DNA of 64,000 nucleotides from DAMBHY01 sp032068765 (GTDB taxonomy: Bacteria; Bacteroidota; Bacteroidia; Bacteroidales; Dysgonomonadaceae), in assembly GCA_032068765.1 (NCBI GenBank), contig DAMBHY010000014.1:6026-70025 (forward strand). Reading direction: 5' to 3'. Below are positions 32,979 to 41,842 of this stretch, one piece after another. The stretch's first letter is position 1; every line of letters begins with the position of its first letter. Both the position numbers and the translations under genes were made by a program. Under the pieces are notes generated by a model. The model ran no database searches. It was not told the DNA's origin and was given only the letters and a program-made list of their open reading frames with translations.

Positions 32979-33010
32979 AAAGAGCAAAAACCTTTCGATT
33001 TTTGCTCTTT
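32979..33010. terminator. Terminator downstream of rpmH
   Basis: Stem AAAGAGCAAAAA with complement TTTTTGCTCTTT and loop CCTTTCGA. Runs of A on one side and T on the other make it usable in both directions. It ends the rpmH transcript before the PASTA gene. Confidence 0.82.
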
Positions 33011-33028
33011 CTAATGTATTTTACAAGA

Positions 33029-33175
33029 CTAAAATTCGTCAGAAACAGATAATTTAGCTCTTCCTTTTGCACGGCGTGCAGCAAGCACTCGACGACCATT
33101 TTTTGTAGCCATTCTTGAACGGAAACCGTGTTTGTTTTTTCTCTTTCTCAAAGAGGGTTGAAATGTTCTTTTCAT
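33029..33175 (-). CDS. rpmH: 50S ribosomal protein L34
   Basis: 48 residues from ATG 33175. MKRTFQPSLRKRKNKHGFRS and the GRRVLAARRAKGR core are diagnostic of L34. The C-terminal LSVSDEF is the Bacteroidetes form. An in-frame upstream ATG would add 16 non-conserved residues and is rejected. There is no dnaA or rnpA next to it, as is usual in this phylum. Confidence 0.97.
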   Translation of the reverse strand: MKRTFQPSLRKRKNKHGFRSRMATKNGRRVLAARRAKGRAKLSVSDEF

Positions 33176-33403
33176 CGCAATATATTGTATTTGTTTATTT
33201 CTTACTTCACTATTGGGGTGCAAAAATAAAAATAATTTTTGTTATAACCAATTATTCGACTATTTAATTGTTATCGAAGTATATAATATTTATCTTATAA
33301 AATTCATCTTTCATGGCTCAGTCGCTATTAGTGATGTTTTTAAATACAAAATTATTATTTTTGTAAAAATACTTTATTTGAAATTATTGAAAAATGCTCG
33401 TCC

Positions 33404-34822
33404 ATGAAATCTAAAGATGGGAAATTAGGCGTTACTCTTTTGATATTTATTGCAATAGGTTCCATGATTGGGTCAGGAATTTTCAATGCGCCCAAGGATC
33501 TAATTCAAGTTGCCAATCCACTTAGCGTTCTCATCACTTGGATAATAGGAGGTTTGGGAGCAATGTCTCTTGCATTTGTCTTTATTTATTTAAATCAAAA
33601 AAAACCGGAATTAAAAAGTGGTATATTTGCTTATGCCAAGGATGGCTTCGGCGATTATATGGGATTTGCTTCTGCCTGGGGCTACTGGTCATTAGGCTGG
33701 TTGGGAAATATAAGTTACTTCTTGATTTTTTTCAAAACTCTGAATGATACATTAGGCTCAAACGCCTTATCTCCACTAACTTGTTTTTTTATGGCCACAG
33801 TTATTTTATGGTGTTATTATTTAATTATATTAGCAGGGGTAAAAGAAGGCGCAATTATTAATTTTATAGTAACTGTTGCCAAGCTTCTTCCTATTGCACT
33901 TGTAGTAGGAGTTGGAATATATCTATTCGACATAAAAAACTTTCATTACATCGATTGGCAAAACGTATTGGCATCAAACGGCGAATCTACCACTTTACCT
34001 GTTCAAATAAAGAACGCTATGGCTATCGTTTTGTGGTGTTTTATTGGAATAGAAGCAGCATCAGTTCTTTCATCCCGCGCTACAAGCATGAGGGCCGTTA
34101 GAAAAGCAACACTAATTTCCCTTATTATAGTTTTGGCAACATATGTTGCTCTTACAGGATTAACGATGGGTAGCTTATCAGCAAAGAATTTAGTTGAATC
34201 ACAAACACCACTTGCATTGGTGCTGGAACAGACTTTTCTTGGAGCAGTTGGAGGATATATTATAAAATTGGGATTAATGATATCGGTAATTGGCGCAAGT
34301 TTATCATGGCTGTTACTTTCAACGGAAACATTATACTCAGCAGCAAAAGAAGGAGTTTTGCCTAAGATATTTACTAAAGTCAATAAAAATTTTACACCAA
34401 TAAATTCATTATTATTTTCTCAGATTTTCACACAATTTTTTCTTTTATCTATCCTCTTGCCAAGCATGAACAAAACCTATGTTACCGTAATAACAATGGG
34501 AACTACGCTTGTTCTTATTCCATATTTACTTTCTTCTATTTACGCAGTTAAAATTGCATGGAAAGAAAAAGGAGAAAATCAATTCAACAAGGCCATAGCT
34601 TTAATCGGCACGATTTATTCTATGTATGTTATTTACGCAGTTGGAATTAAATATCTTTTCTTTACCGTAATTTTCTATGTTTTAGGATCTGGATTGTTTA
34701 TCTGGGCAAAAAAAGAGCAAAATCAAAAAATTCCAAGATGGGAAAAAAATCTAATCTTCGGTTTAAGTGTTTTAGCGGTAATAATTATTATTTTGCTGTA
34801 TATGGGAAAAATTTCCATTTGA
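33404..34822 (+). CDS. APC-superfamily basic amino acid antiporter (ArcD/arginine-ornithine type)
   Basis: 472 residues, about 12 membrane helices. The first helix holds the APC substrate-binding IGSMIGSGIFNAPKDL. WCFIGIEAASVLSSRA is the conserved TM6 region, and the STETLYSAAKEGVLPK loop is typical of the basic amino acid/polyamine antiporter branch. Exchanges an amino acid for its decarboxylated or deiminated product across the inner membrane; the precise pair is unknown. Stands alone, with no catabolic gene nearby. Start ATG follows an AT-rich 230-bp spacer. Confidence 0.85.
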   Translation: MKSKDGKLGVTLLIFIAIGSMIGSGIFNAPKDLIQVANPLSVLITWIIGGLGAMSLAFVFIYLNQKKPELKSGIFAYAKDGFGDYMGFASAWGYWSLGWLGNISYFLIFFKTLNDTLGSNALSPLTCFFMATVILWCYYLIILAGVKEGAIINFIVTVAKLLPIALVVGVGIYLFDIKNFHYIDWQNVLASNGESTTLPVQIKNAMAIVLWCFIGIEAASVLSSRATSMRAVRKATLISLIIVLATYVALTGLTMGSLSAKNLVESQTPLALVLEQTFLGAVGGYIIKLGLMISVIGASLSWLLLSTETLYSAAKEGVLPKIFTKVNKNFTPINSLLFSQIFTQFFLLSILLPSMNKTYVTVITMGTTLVLIPYLLSSIYAVKIAWKEKGENQFNKAIALIGTIYSMYVIYAVGIKYLFFTVIFYVLGSGLFIWAKKEQNQKIPRWEKNLIFGLSVLAVIIIILLYMGKISI

Positions 34823-35609
34823 CAATCTTTTTGTATCTCATGCAGCAAATATAATCTTTCTACATCTTTATAAACTCACATAGACTTTATTAATAAAGAC
34901 GAAATTCTTATCTCTGTTTGAAAAAAATATATTGGGTATACTGCAGGTAATTCACAGCTTATTCGGATGCTCTAAAAAGTATATACAAAAAATAAGGATT
35001 GCATCATAACTATGATTTTTTTTAAATTGTGAGAACCTTTAATGAGGATATATTTAAAAGATGAGGTAAGGAAATTTAAACTCGTATATCCCTTGGAGTT
35101 TTATTAAAAATGAATTGATGCTAACACAAGATCGATTTGACAATACTTAATTCAGAATCAAGACGTTCTAATTATCACAAACACAAAAACTAATGTTTGA
35201 TGTGATGACGTGTGTGATCAAAAAAAATCAGAACTCTACTAATCTAAAAGACTCACACATTAGTCTTGATGTAAAATAGTGCGGTTACTCTCCATTTTAA
35301 AAAAAGGAATAGCAAAAGACAATTCATTACTAAAACTTTCCAATGACCAGTTTTATGTGTAATGAATTTTATATCCTACACCCGATTTTTTTATCCGGAT
35401 AATTGCGCTTTGGCTTGTTCTTATCAAAGTCTCAATACATAGGATTTATTGAGATTCCGAAACTTTTATAATTTTTCCCGTTTTTCGAGACACAAATCAT
35501 CAGTCTGATAGTTTTTTTGACTTACAACATAGAACGTCAAATGTTGCATTAATCTTTTTTTCAGTTTACATCCTGTTTTAAATTTAAATTTTCATATAAT
35601 GTTGTTGTG
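34823..35609. other. 787-bp gene-free AT-rich stretch
   Basis: No ORF above ~50 codons with coding character. Contains an inverted repeat at 35321-35368: outer arms AATTCATTAC / GTAATGAATT and inner arms AAAACT / AGTTTT. A small hairpin with TCTCAATA / TATTGAGA arms lies near 35430-35455. Neither is followed by a clear T run. Nothing else recognised. Confidence 0.5.
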
Positions 35610-36317
35610 TCATTCGTACGTAAATTTGTAAAAAACAGTTTTGCTGTTATTTGGGTATATCATTTTAATTTCCGTAACAAATCCGTCTTTATCAGTTTTG
35701 TATTGATAAGAAACTTTTTGCTCTCCCTGTCCAAAAGATTCGGGTAGGTGTTTTGTGGCTTTACCTAACAACATATAATAGGGAAAAACGAGTGTGCAAT
35801 TTTCTTCATCTATTTTAAGGAACAAACCGAACTGATTTTTGTTTTCAAGTGTAGTGTAACTAACATCAATCTGTTCATCTTGAAACCACATTTGCACCAT
35901 ATTGTCGTTTTCCCAATTAAACAATATATTTTCGTCTCCATATCCAATGGATGATAATTGTTCTTTTGCGTTGTAAATCATATTTCCAACCAGTGAAACA
36001 GGGAAATCACCATCTTTTGCAACCTCAATGTATCCATGCTCATTGAGTGAACAAGAAACAAATATATCACCTTTACTGATACGGAATGTATGTGTACCAT
36101 ATTCAATATGAGTAATCCCGAATATTTCTGAATTGTCGGGAATTGCTTTTGTTATTCGGCCTAGCGAGTCGTAACTAAGTGAGTAATTATAAGTGTAGCC
36201 CTCACTTTGAACCGTTATTGTGGATATTTTTTTAAACGAAACAGTCGTAGCGCATGTAGGCACTGTCGATACTACTAAGATAATTAAAGTAAATGTTATT
36301 AATTTGCGAAATTTCAT
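35610..36317 (-). CDS. Exported beta-rich protein, DUF4595-like
   Basis: 235 residues. N-terminal signal peptide (MKFRKLITFTLIILVVS, cleavage near PTCATT). The rest consists of short beta strands with the rhythm YNYSLSYDSLGRITKAIP, MIYNAKEQLSSIGYGDEN and VSYQYKTDKDGFVTEIKMIY. This RHS-like repeat pattern is seen in DUF4595-type Bacteroidetes surface proteins. The family match is tentative. No enzymatic residues seen. It may be secreted or lipid-free periplasmic. Confidence 0.6.
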   Translation of the reverse strand: MKFRKLITFTLIILVVSTVPTCATTVSFKKISTITVQSEGYTYNYSLSYDSLGRITKAIPDNSEIFGITHIEYGTHTFRISKGDIFVSCSLNEHGYIEVAKDGDFPVSLVGNMIYNAKEQLSSIGYGDENILFNWENDNMVQMWFQDEQIDVSYTTLENKNQFGLFLKIDEENCTLVFPYYMLLGKATKHLPESFGQGEQKVSYQYKTDKDGFVTEIKMIYPNNSKTVFYKFTYE

Positions 36318-36318
36318 A

Positions 36319-36450
36319 TTATCCTCCTAAATTAAACACCCCATACACAATAATGGATATAATTCCTGTTACGATTAATGACGTTAAAAAACCAAATATT
36401 ATCCACAAAACGATGAATAAAACAACCATAATAATATCAATCCCTGACAT
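36319..36450 (-). CDS. Tiny hydrophobic membrane protein (43 aa)
   Basis: ATG at 36450, MSGIDIIMVVLFIVLWIIFG, one or two membrane helices, ends VYGVFNLGG. An AGGAGG-like sequence inside its last codons could serve the next gene (35610), whose ATG lies only 2 bp beyond this stop. A similar hydrophobic frame without ATG (KWVLIIGGVVFVLAFIISLF) sits just upstream at about 36464-36560. A pair of small membrane peptides, or remains of one, is possible. Confidence 0.4.
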   Translation of the reverse strand: MSGIDIIMVVLFIVLWIIFGFLTSLIVTGIISIIVYGVFNLGG

Positions 36451-36552
36451 ATTCTATATGTAATTATCGATTGAAAAGACTAATAATAAAAGCGAGAACA
36501 AAGACTACACCTCCAATTATAAGCACCCATTTAAGAATAGTGAAAAGTATGG

Positions 36553-36720
36553 TTATAATACCATATTGTTTATGTGTAAGTTAGAGGCTTCAAAGTCTAA
36601 GACCCATTTTGTGCCCTCTAATGACTTAAACGCATCTTTTCTTGAAGATGATAAGCCATTACAACTAATTAGGGCTATTATTATTATTAAATAAGCACGG
36701 ACTGTTGATTTCGTATTCAT
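36553..36720 (-). CDS. Short lipoprotein, possibly truncated
   Basis: 55 residues from MNTKSTVRAYLIIIIALISC, a lipoprotein signal with Cys in ALISC. Only ~35 residues follow (SLEGTKWVLDFEASNLHIN), much like the start of a lipocalin- or META-like lipoprotein cut short. Probably a decayed gene. A TATCTTTG promoter-like element lies far upstream at 36984-36991. Confidence 0.4.
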   Translation of the reverse strand: MNTKSTVRAYLIIIIALISCNGLSSSRKDAFKSLEGTKWVLDFEASNLHINNMVL

Positions 36721-37453
36721 GACATTACTACTTTCCTTCTCATTCCCCAAGTTCGGCATTAAAATTTAACCATAAAAAAGCGTGGGAACTGTTAAACTTT
36801 ACCGGCTTTAAGGTCTATCAAAATCCTAGCATAAGTAGAGCAATAACTCAACACTGTATTATTTTGTAATGCTTTGTTGTTGTGTCCTCTTTCTTATATG
36901 AAATTTGATAGTCTTGTTAATCAAGTAATTTTTAAAACGCTTTTCGATTTAAATTAAAAAGTTATAAACGAAATATTGTATTGCAAAGATATTGTTTTTT
37001 TACAATAGGAAACACTTTTTTGTTTTTTTATTTTGAGTTAAAAAATGTTTCAATTGAGTTTGACATAATTGTTTGTGTTTTTTTATTGATAATCACATGT
37101 TTAGTGAAATTAGCTTTAAATTTCTGGTAATTTCTTACAATCCAATAACTTGTATAAATAATATATGAAACATTGAATTTCAGTTTGTAAAAATTGAATG
37201 TAAGTAGAAGTGTAGTTCTCTTATTCACTCATTCTTTTTATTTGGTTTAAATTCAAATAATTGAATCATTCCTGTATGATCACAACTTGATTTACGCTGC
37301 TTTAATTTGTAATACTGTTTTATTATAGGGATTTTTATTTTACCATTGTGCATAATGTTGGTTTGTTAAATGGTTTACATCAGTTTATCAAAACAGCGAG
37401 AACCAACTATAAACGGATAAAAACTTCTATGATTTACAAAGGTAAAAAAAGAA
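36721..37453. other. Gene-free AT-rich stretch upstream of tRNA-Lys
   Basis: About 730 bp of very AT-rich sequence without credible ORFs. A minus-strand TATCTTTG element at 36984-36991 is the only promoter-like signal. One 66-codon frame at 37028-37228 lacks coding character. Confidence 0.45.
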
Positions 37454-37485
37454 AAACGCCTAAATATCTAAATTTAAGCGCCTTA
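37454..37485 (-). terminator. Terminator of tRNA-Lys
   Basis: On the minus strand, GCGCTTAAAT pairs imperfectly with ATTTAGGCGT around a TTAGAT-like loop and is followed by TTTTTC. It begins about 6 bases after the tRNA 3' end. Confidence 0.55.
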
Positions 37486-37490
37486 TTAAG

Positions 37491-37563
37491 TGACCCCGGA
37501 GGGGCTCGAACCCTCGACCCAATGATTAAGAGTCATTTGCTCTACCAACTGAGCTACGGAGTC
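37491..37563 (-). tRNA. tRNA-Lys (anticodon CTT)
   Basis: Reading the minus strand: acceptor GACTCCG pairs with CGGGGTC (one G-U), D-arm GCTCAGTTGGTAGAGC, and anticodon loop CTCTTAA flanked by AATGA/TCATT, giving CTT. The T-arm is GAGGGTTCGAGCCCCTC with TTCGAGC loop, and the discriminator is A. 73 nt with no encoded CCA. A TATCTTTG promoter element lies at 37581-37588. Confidence 0.97.
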
Positions 37564-37580
37564 ATTATTTTTTTAGGTTG

Positions 37581-37588
37581 CAAAGATA
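37581..37588 (-). promoter_or_regulatory. Putative -7 element for tRNA-Lys
   Basis: Minus-strand TATCTTTG, fits TAnnTTTG, 18 bp ahead of the mature tRNA 5' end. Confidence 0.5.
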
Positions 37589-37641
37589 ATAGTTTATTTT
37601 TTTGTAGGAAAATAATCTTATTACAGATTTAAAAATACAAA

Positions 37642-37671
37642 AAAAGATGGAAACAATAAATTCCATCTTTT
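37642..37671. terminator. Terminator after the HU gene
   Basis: Stem AAAAGATGGAA / TTCCATCTTTT with an 8-base loop and A/T tracts on the two sides. Ends the minus-strand HU transcript 24 bp after its stop. Confidence 0.75.
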
Positions 37672-37694
37672 CTTATATTTTTATTAATATATAA

Positions 37695-37961
37695 TTAAAT
37701 ATTTGACAATTCAGCCCCAGCTTTAAATTTAGCAGATTTTTTCGCAGGAATATTAATTGGTTTTTTCGTTTGAGGATTGATACCTTTGCGAGCACTTCTT
37801 TCAGATACTGAAAATGTACCGAAACCTACAAGTACTACTTTACCACCTGATTTTACTTCACTAGAGATTGATTCTAATGTTGCGTCCAATGCTTTTTTAG
37901 CATCAGTTTTGCTAAGGCCAGATTTTTGTGCGATAGCGTCAATTAATTCTGTTTTATTCAT
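37695..37961 (-). CDS. hup: HU-family DNA-binding protein
   Basis: 88 residues, the standard HU length. MNKTELIDAIAQKSGLSKTD start, the helix-turn ALDATLESISSEVKSGGKV, GFGTFSVSERSARKGINPQT arm with the intercalating Pro region, and C-terminal KSAKFKAGAEL. Bends and compacts DNA as a dimer. Monocistronic, with its own terminator. Confidence 0.96.
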   Translation of the reverse strand: MNKTELIDAIAQKSGLSKTDAKKALDATLESISSEVKSGGKVVLVGFGTFSVSERSARKGINPQTKKPINIPAKKSAKFKAGAELSNI

Positions 37962-38134
37962 ACGAAAATAGTTAAATTAAAAAATTATACAATATTATTG
38001 AGGTTCACCTCTTTTATGGGTCAAATATAAAAGATAAAACCATAACTATCAAGAAAAAATAAAAAAAATAAGCATCTTGTCGTAAAATTTCACATTTATG
38101 ACTTCAAAATGGGGAAAGCATGAGAAATAATCTT

Positions 38135-38142
38135 TAAATTTG
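38135..38142 (+). promoter_or_regulatory. Putative -7 element for the rhomboid operon
   Basis: TAAATTTG, a TAnnTTTG match 23 bp ahead of the first rhomboid ATG. Confidence 0.45.
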
Positions 38143-38164
38143 TATACTGAGACAATTTAAAAAA

Positions 38165-38926
38165 ATGAATACAAAATCTTCAGGTTTTATGCAGGCAATT
38201 CCGCCTGTTACAAAAAATCTTATTATCATAAATGTTATAATGTGGCTTGCGCAAATCGTAGCGGAGCAAAGAGGTATTGATTTATCCGAAATTTTAGGCT
38301 TACATTACTATCAGTCGGATGGTTTTTACATTTGGCAGATTATAACATACATGTTTTTGCATGATACCAGCTCATTTATGCACCTCTTTTCCAACATGTT
38401 TGCCGTTTTCATGTTTGGACGTACTTTGGAAATCGTATGGGGCGAAAAAAGATTCTTGCTTTATTACCTCATTACAGGAATTGGTGCAGGGCTGACACAA
38501 CTCTTAGTTTTACATTTTCGAATATCCGGAATTACCAGCGGAATGGAATTAACGGCAATACAGGAAGTATATACCAATGGACGTGACTTGTTGTTAAAAA
38601 GCATGAACTACACAGATGTAGCACAAAGTTCATTAAATTTATTGCTTAACACAGTGACCATTGGAGCTTCAGGAGCTGTATTCGGTATTCTTCTTGCATT
38701 TGGCATGCTATTCCCAAATGCAGAACTTTTTATTATTCCTTTTCCATTCCCTATCAAAGCCAAATATTTTGTATTCTTCTACGGGTTAATCGAATTGTCA
38801 TTTGGAGTTGCTAATATGCAAGGAGATTCTGTAGCTCATTTTGCACACTTGGGTGGAATGATTTTTGGTATTTTCCTTATCCTCTATTGGAAAAAGAAGA
38901 GAAAAATTGATGGACAAATTTTTTAA
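38165..38926 (+). CDS. Rhomboid-family intramembrane serine protease (1)
   Basis: 253 residues, six or more membrane helices. Rhomboid signatures: HLFSNMFAVFMFG (HxxxN in TM2), catalytic Ser in GASGAVFGILLAFG and catalytic His in AHFAHLGGMIFG. Cleaves transmembrane substrates in the inner membrane; bacterial substrates are mostly unknown. Overlaps the next rhomboid gene by 17 bp, so the pair is translationally coupled. Confidence 0.93.
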   Translation: MNTKSSGFMQAIPPVTKNLIIINVIMWLAQIVAEQRGIDLSEILGLHYYQSDGFYIWQIITYMFLHDTSSFMHLFSNMFAVFMFGRTLEIVWGEKRFLLYYLITGIGAGLTQLLVLHFRISGITSGMELTAIQEVYTNGRDLLLKSMNYTDVAQSSLNLLLNTVTIGASGAVFGILLAFGMLFPNAELFIIPFPFPIKAKYFVFFYGLIELSFGVANMQGDSVAHFAHLGGMIFGIFLILYWKKKRKIDGQIF

Positions 38927-39791
38927 ACAGATTAAAGATAAATATCACCAAGGAAGCATGTTGATAAAGCTTATTTTTATCAACATCGGTGTATTTTTTG
39001 TCATTAAAATTTTAAGCATATTCGCTACGTTGTTCAAACTCGATGTAGTTGATATTATAAATATTTTCGCACTCCCTTCCAAACCTTCGATGATTGTAAA
39101 TCAGTTGTGGTCAATTATCACTTATATGTTTGTCCATGAATCTTTTTGGCACATATTCTGGAATATGTTGTGGATTTATTGGTTTGGAAAAATATTTCTA
39201 AACTATTTTACGGGAAAGAATCTTGCAAGTCTTTATGTTCTTGGAGGTTTAGCCGGAGGATTGCTTTATATACTCAGCTTTAATTTCATCCCCTACTATA
39301 TTGACATGAATAACCGATGGCTGATTGGCGCTTCCGCATCAGTGTTGGCTATTGTGATGGCATCTGCTTTTTATCGTCCTGAAGTAAATATCCATCTTCT
39401 GTTTTTTGGCAGTATAAGAATCGTTTATATCGCTCTTGGAATTTTTATTCTTGACTTTTTTTCTTTGGATGATATAGCAAATCCCGGTGGACATGTGGCT
39501 CACATAGGCGGTGCTTTGATTGGATATTTATTTGCGGTACAATATAAAAAAGGAAAAGATATTACAGGGTTTATCAGTAAATCTATCGACAGAATTTTTT
39601 CTATATTTAAAAAAAGAAACAATCCAAAATTGAAAGTAAGATCACAGAATTTTAACAATTACAAGAAAGGTCCTACAACTACCAATAATGACGATGTAAT
39701 AGATTCCATATTAGATAAATTAAAAAAATCAGGCTATGGAAGTTTGACTTCCGAAGAAAAGCGACATTTATTTGATGCGAGCAAAAAATAA
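38910..39791 (+). CDS. Rhomboid-family intramembrane serine protease (2)
   Basis: 293 residues from ATG 38910 (MDKFFKQIKDKYHQGS). HIFWNMLWIYWFG (HxxxN), Ser in IGASASVLAIVMA, and His in GHVAHIGGALIGYL. A ~80-residue cytosolic tail ends in DSILDKLKKSGYGSLTSEEK, a short helical motif typical of Bacteroidetes rhomboids. The two tandem rhomboids share little sequence beyond the motifs, so they are likely old paralogues with different targets. Confidence 0.93.
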   Translation: MDKFFKQIKDKYHQGSMLIKLIFINIGVFFVIKILSIFATLFKLDVVDIINIFALPSKPSMIVNQLWSIITYMFVHESFWHIFWNMLWIYWFGKIFLNYFTGKNLASLYVLGGLAGGLLYILSFNFIPYYIDMNNRWLIGASASVLAIVMASAFYRPEVNIHLLFFGSIRIVYIALGIFILDFFSLDDIANPGGHVAHIGGALIGYLFAVQYKKGKDITGFISKSIDRIFSIFKKRNNPKLKVRSQNFNNYKKGPTTTNNDDVIDSILDKLKKSGYGSLTSEEKRHLFDASKK

Positions 39792-40893
39792 AACAAGAAG
39801 TGTCAGGGATATTGTGAAATATATAATTTTCGCAACAAACCTTATCGTAATAATGCTTTTGTTATGGACATTTTTTGCTTGGCGCGTATCTCCACTCAAA
39901 ACAAATTTCTTTTCATACATAGGTCTGTTTTTCGGGATTATTTTATTAATGAATGTTCTTTACCTTTTGTTGTGGTTATTTTTCGGAAAATGGAAGTTGG
40001 CTTTGATTTCCTTTGTAACGCTGATGTTTTGTTATGAACCGATACTGACTTATTTCCCTTTACATCTCTCACCCGAAGAAGCTCCTAAAAAAAGCATTCA
40101 AATTCTAACCTACAATGTTGAAGGATTTAGAGATGAAATAGACAAAAAACTAACGAAACATCCAATTTTAGAATATATCTCGGAAAAAGATGCAGATATT
40201 GTATGCTTACAAGAATATATGATTAGCAAAACAGGCAAAAATATTATATCCCAAAAAGATGTAAATAGTATTTTAAATCAATATCCTTACAGATCAATTA
40301 CCGGTTTGGAATCGTCAGGCAAATATCACATCTATGGATTGGCATGCTTTTCAAAATTCCCAATTGAAGATACACACGAAATAATTTTCGAAAACTCTTA
40401 CAACGGCGCGGCAATTTACAAAATCAATATAGGTGATTCTATTGTAACACTCGCCAATGTTCATTTGGAATCAAACCGCATCACACCCGAAGATAAGAAA
40501 ATGTATAATGATTTTCTGAAAAATGATCCATCAGTTAATATTGATGCAGTAACTTCCAATATCCGTGCTCGGATGGGACGTTCATTCAGGAAAAGAGCTC
40601 GTCAAGTTGAAAAAGTGCAAAGTTATTTGGAACGCAACGGAGAAAATACAAAAATTATATGCGGCGACTTCAACGATACCCCAATTTCGTATGCATATCA
40701 TAATATGAAAGGAAATTTGAAGGACGCTTATGCGGAAACAGGATTTGGAGCGGGGATCACGTATCATGAAGATTATTTTCTCTTCAGAATCGACTATATA
40801 TTTCATAGTAAAAATTTAAAAGCTTATCAGGCTAAAGTGGATAATGTTAAATATTCCGATCATTATCCCCTATCCGCTTATGTTACGTTTTAA
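39775..40893 (+). CDS. Membrane-linked endonuclease/exonuclease/phosphatase (EEP) family protein
   Basis: 372 residues from ATG 39775. About three N-terminal membrane helices are followed by an EEP domain: LTYNVEGF, VCLQEYM (catalytic Glu), NVHLESN, GDFNDTPIS and a C-terminal DYIFHS..YSDHYPLS (Asp-His). The catalytic domain probably faces the periplasm. Substrate unknown; could be a phospholipid, nucleic acid or sugar phosphate. Overlaps the second rhomboid gene by 17 bp, third gene of the same transcript. Confidence 0.88.
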   Translation: MRAKNKTRSVRDIVKYIIFATNLIVIMLLLWTFFAWRVSPLKTNFFSYIGLFFGIILLMNVLYLLLWLFFGKWKLALISFVTLMFCYEPILTYFPLHLSPEEAPKKSIQILTYNVEGFRDEIDKKLTKHPILEYISEKDADIVCLQEYMISKTGKNIISQKDVNSILNQYPYRSITGLESSGKYHIYGLACFSKFPIEDTHEIIFENSYNGAAIYKINIGDSIVTLANVHLESNRITPEDKKMYNDFLKNDPSVNIDAVTSNIRARMGRSFRKRARQVEKVQSYLERNGENTKIICGDFNDTPISYAYHNMKGNLKDAYAETGFGAGITYHEDYFLFRIDYIFHSKNLKAYQAKVDNVKYSDHYPLSAYVTF

Positions 40894-40914
40894 GCTTAAT
40901 AAAAAGATTGTTTT

Positions 40915-41271
40915 ATGTACATAATAAGTAAAGAATTTTCATTTTCAGCGGCTCACCAACTGCACGGACTACCTGAAACGCATCCATGTTCGCGGCTGCA
41001 TGGTCATAATTATATAGTGAAAGTGCATTTAAAATCTGAACAACTTTCCGAAACTGGTTTCGTGCGTGATTATAATGAATTGGAAATTGTAAAAAAATAC
41101 ATTGATGAAGTTTTAGATCATCGCAATCTCAACGATATTATGGCACCATTAAATTCTTCAGCCGAAAACCTCGCAAAACTTATCTTTGATAAATTTAAAG
41201 ACGAAATTCCCGAACTTTACGCTATAGAAGTTTGTGAAACCCCAAAAACTTCCGCCATTTATGAACCTTAA
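40915..41271 (+). CDS. queD: 6-carboxy-5,6,7,8-tetrahydropterin synthase
   Basis: 118 residues. Converts dihydroneopterin triphosphate to CPH4 in the queuosine/7-deazaguanine pathway. Zinc ligands are His in FSAAHQL and the HGH of CSRLHGHNY, and the catalytic Cys is in THPCSRLHG. DHRNLND and the C-terminal VCETPKTSA are also conserved. The stop overlaps the queE start by 11 bp. Confidence 0.94.
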   Translation: MYIISKEFSFSAAHQLHGLPETHPCSRLHGHNYIVKVHLKSEQLSETGFVRDYNELEIVKKYIDEVLDHRNLNDIMAPLNSSAENLAKLIFDKFKDEIPELYAIEVCETPKTSAIYEP

Positions 41272-41842
41272 GGTGAATGAAATATTTTATTCATTGCAGG
41301 GAGAAGGAGGAAGAACAGGCGAAGCGTCCATATTTATCCGTCTTTCTAAATGTAATCTGGCTTGCAGTTACTGCGACACGAATTTTCATCCATTCTCCGA
41401 AATGTGTTTAGATGAAATTGCGGATAAAATATCGGATTATCCCTGCAACTGGATTATTTGGACGGGGGGCGAACCTACACTGCAATTAACAGACGAAGTT
41501 GTAAGGTTCTTCAAAGAAAAAGGATACAATCAGGCAATTGAAACCAACGGTACACGAACATTGCCCAACGGACTTGATTATATCACATGCAGTCCTAAAA
41601 TCCAGTACGAGACCATCAAATCGCGCATCCCAGAAGTGGATGAACTGCGTTTTCCAATTGGTGCGGGGATTGCACTGCCGGAGATTTCTGTACTACCCAA
41701 AGCAAAATTTTATTTCGTCAGTCCTATATTCAATGATGCGGAAATCATTCCCGAAAACATGCAGTATTGCGTAGAACTCGTGAAAAATAATCCGCAATGG
41801 AGACTTAGTCTGCAAACTCACAAACTTATTGGTATCAGATGA
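41261..41842 (+). CDS. queE: 7-carboxy-7-deazaguanine synthase (radical SAM)
   Basis: 193 residues from ATG 41261 (MNLKVNEIFYSLQGEG); a frame extending 9 codons upstream is less likely. The Cys motif CNLACSYCDTNF (CX3CX2C) binds the 4Fe-4S cluster. WTGGEPTLQ is the SAM GGEP motif, and ETNGTR follows. Catalyses the ring contraction of CPH4 to CDG. Ends overlapping rnz by 4 bp. Confidence 0.95.
   Translation: MNLKVNEIFYSLQGEGGRTGEASIFIRLSKCNLACSYCDTNFHPFSEMCLDEIADKISDYPCNWIIWTGGEPTLQLTDEVVRFFKEKGYNQAIETNGTRTLPNGLDYITCSPKIQYETIKSRIPEVDELRFPIGAGIALPEISVLPKAKFYFVSPIFNDAEIIPENMQYCVELVKNNPQWRLSLQTHKLIGIR

Noticed and set aside
32797..33057. 86-codon plus-strand ORF opposite rpmH and the PASTA gene
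   Set aside because: Runs through the rpmH terminator and the start of the PASTA gene; no coding signature.
37028..37228. 66-codon minus-strand ORF
   Set aside because: Extremely AT-rich, no recognisable motif, no promoter at a sensible distance; probably chance.
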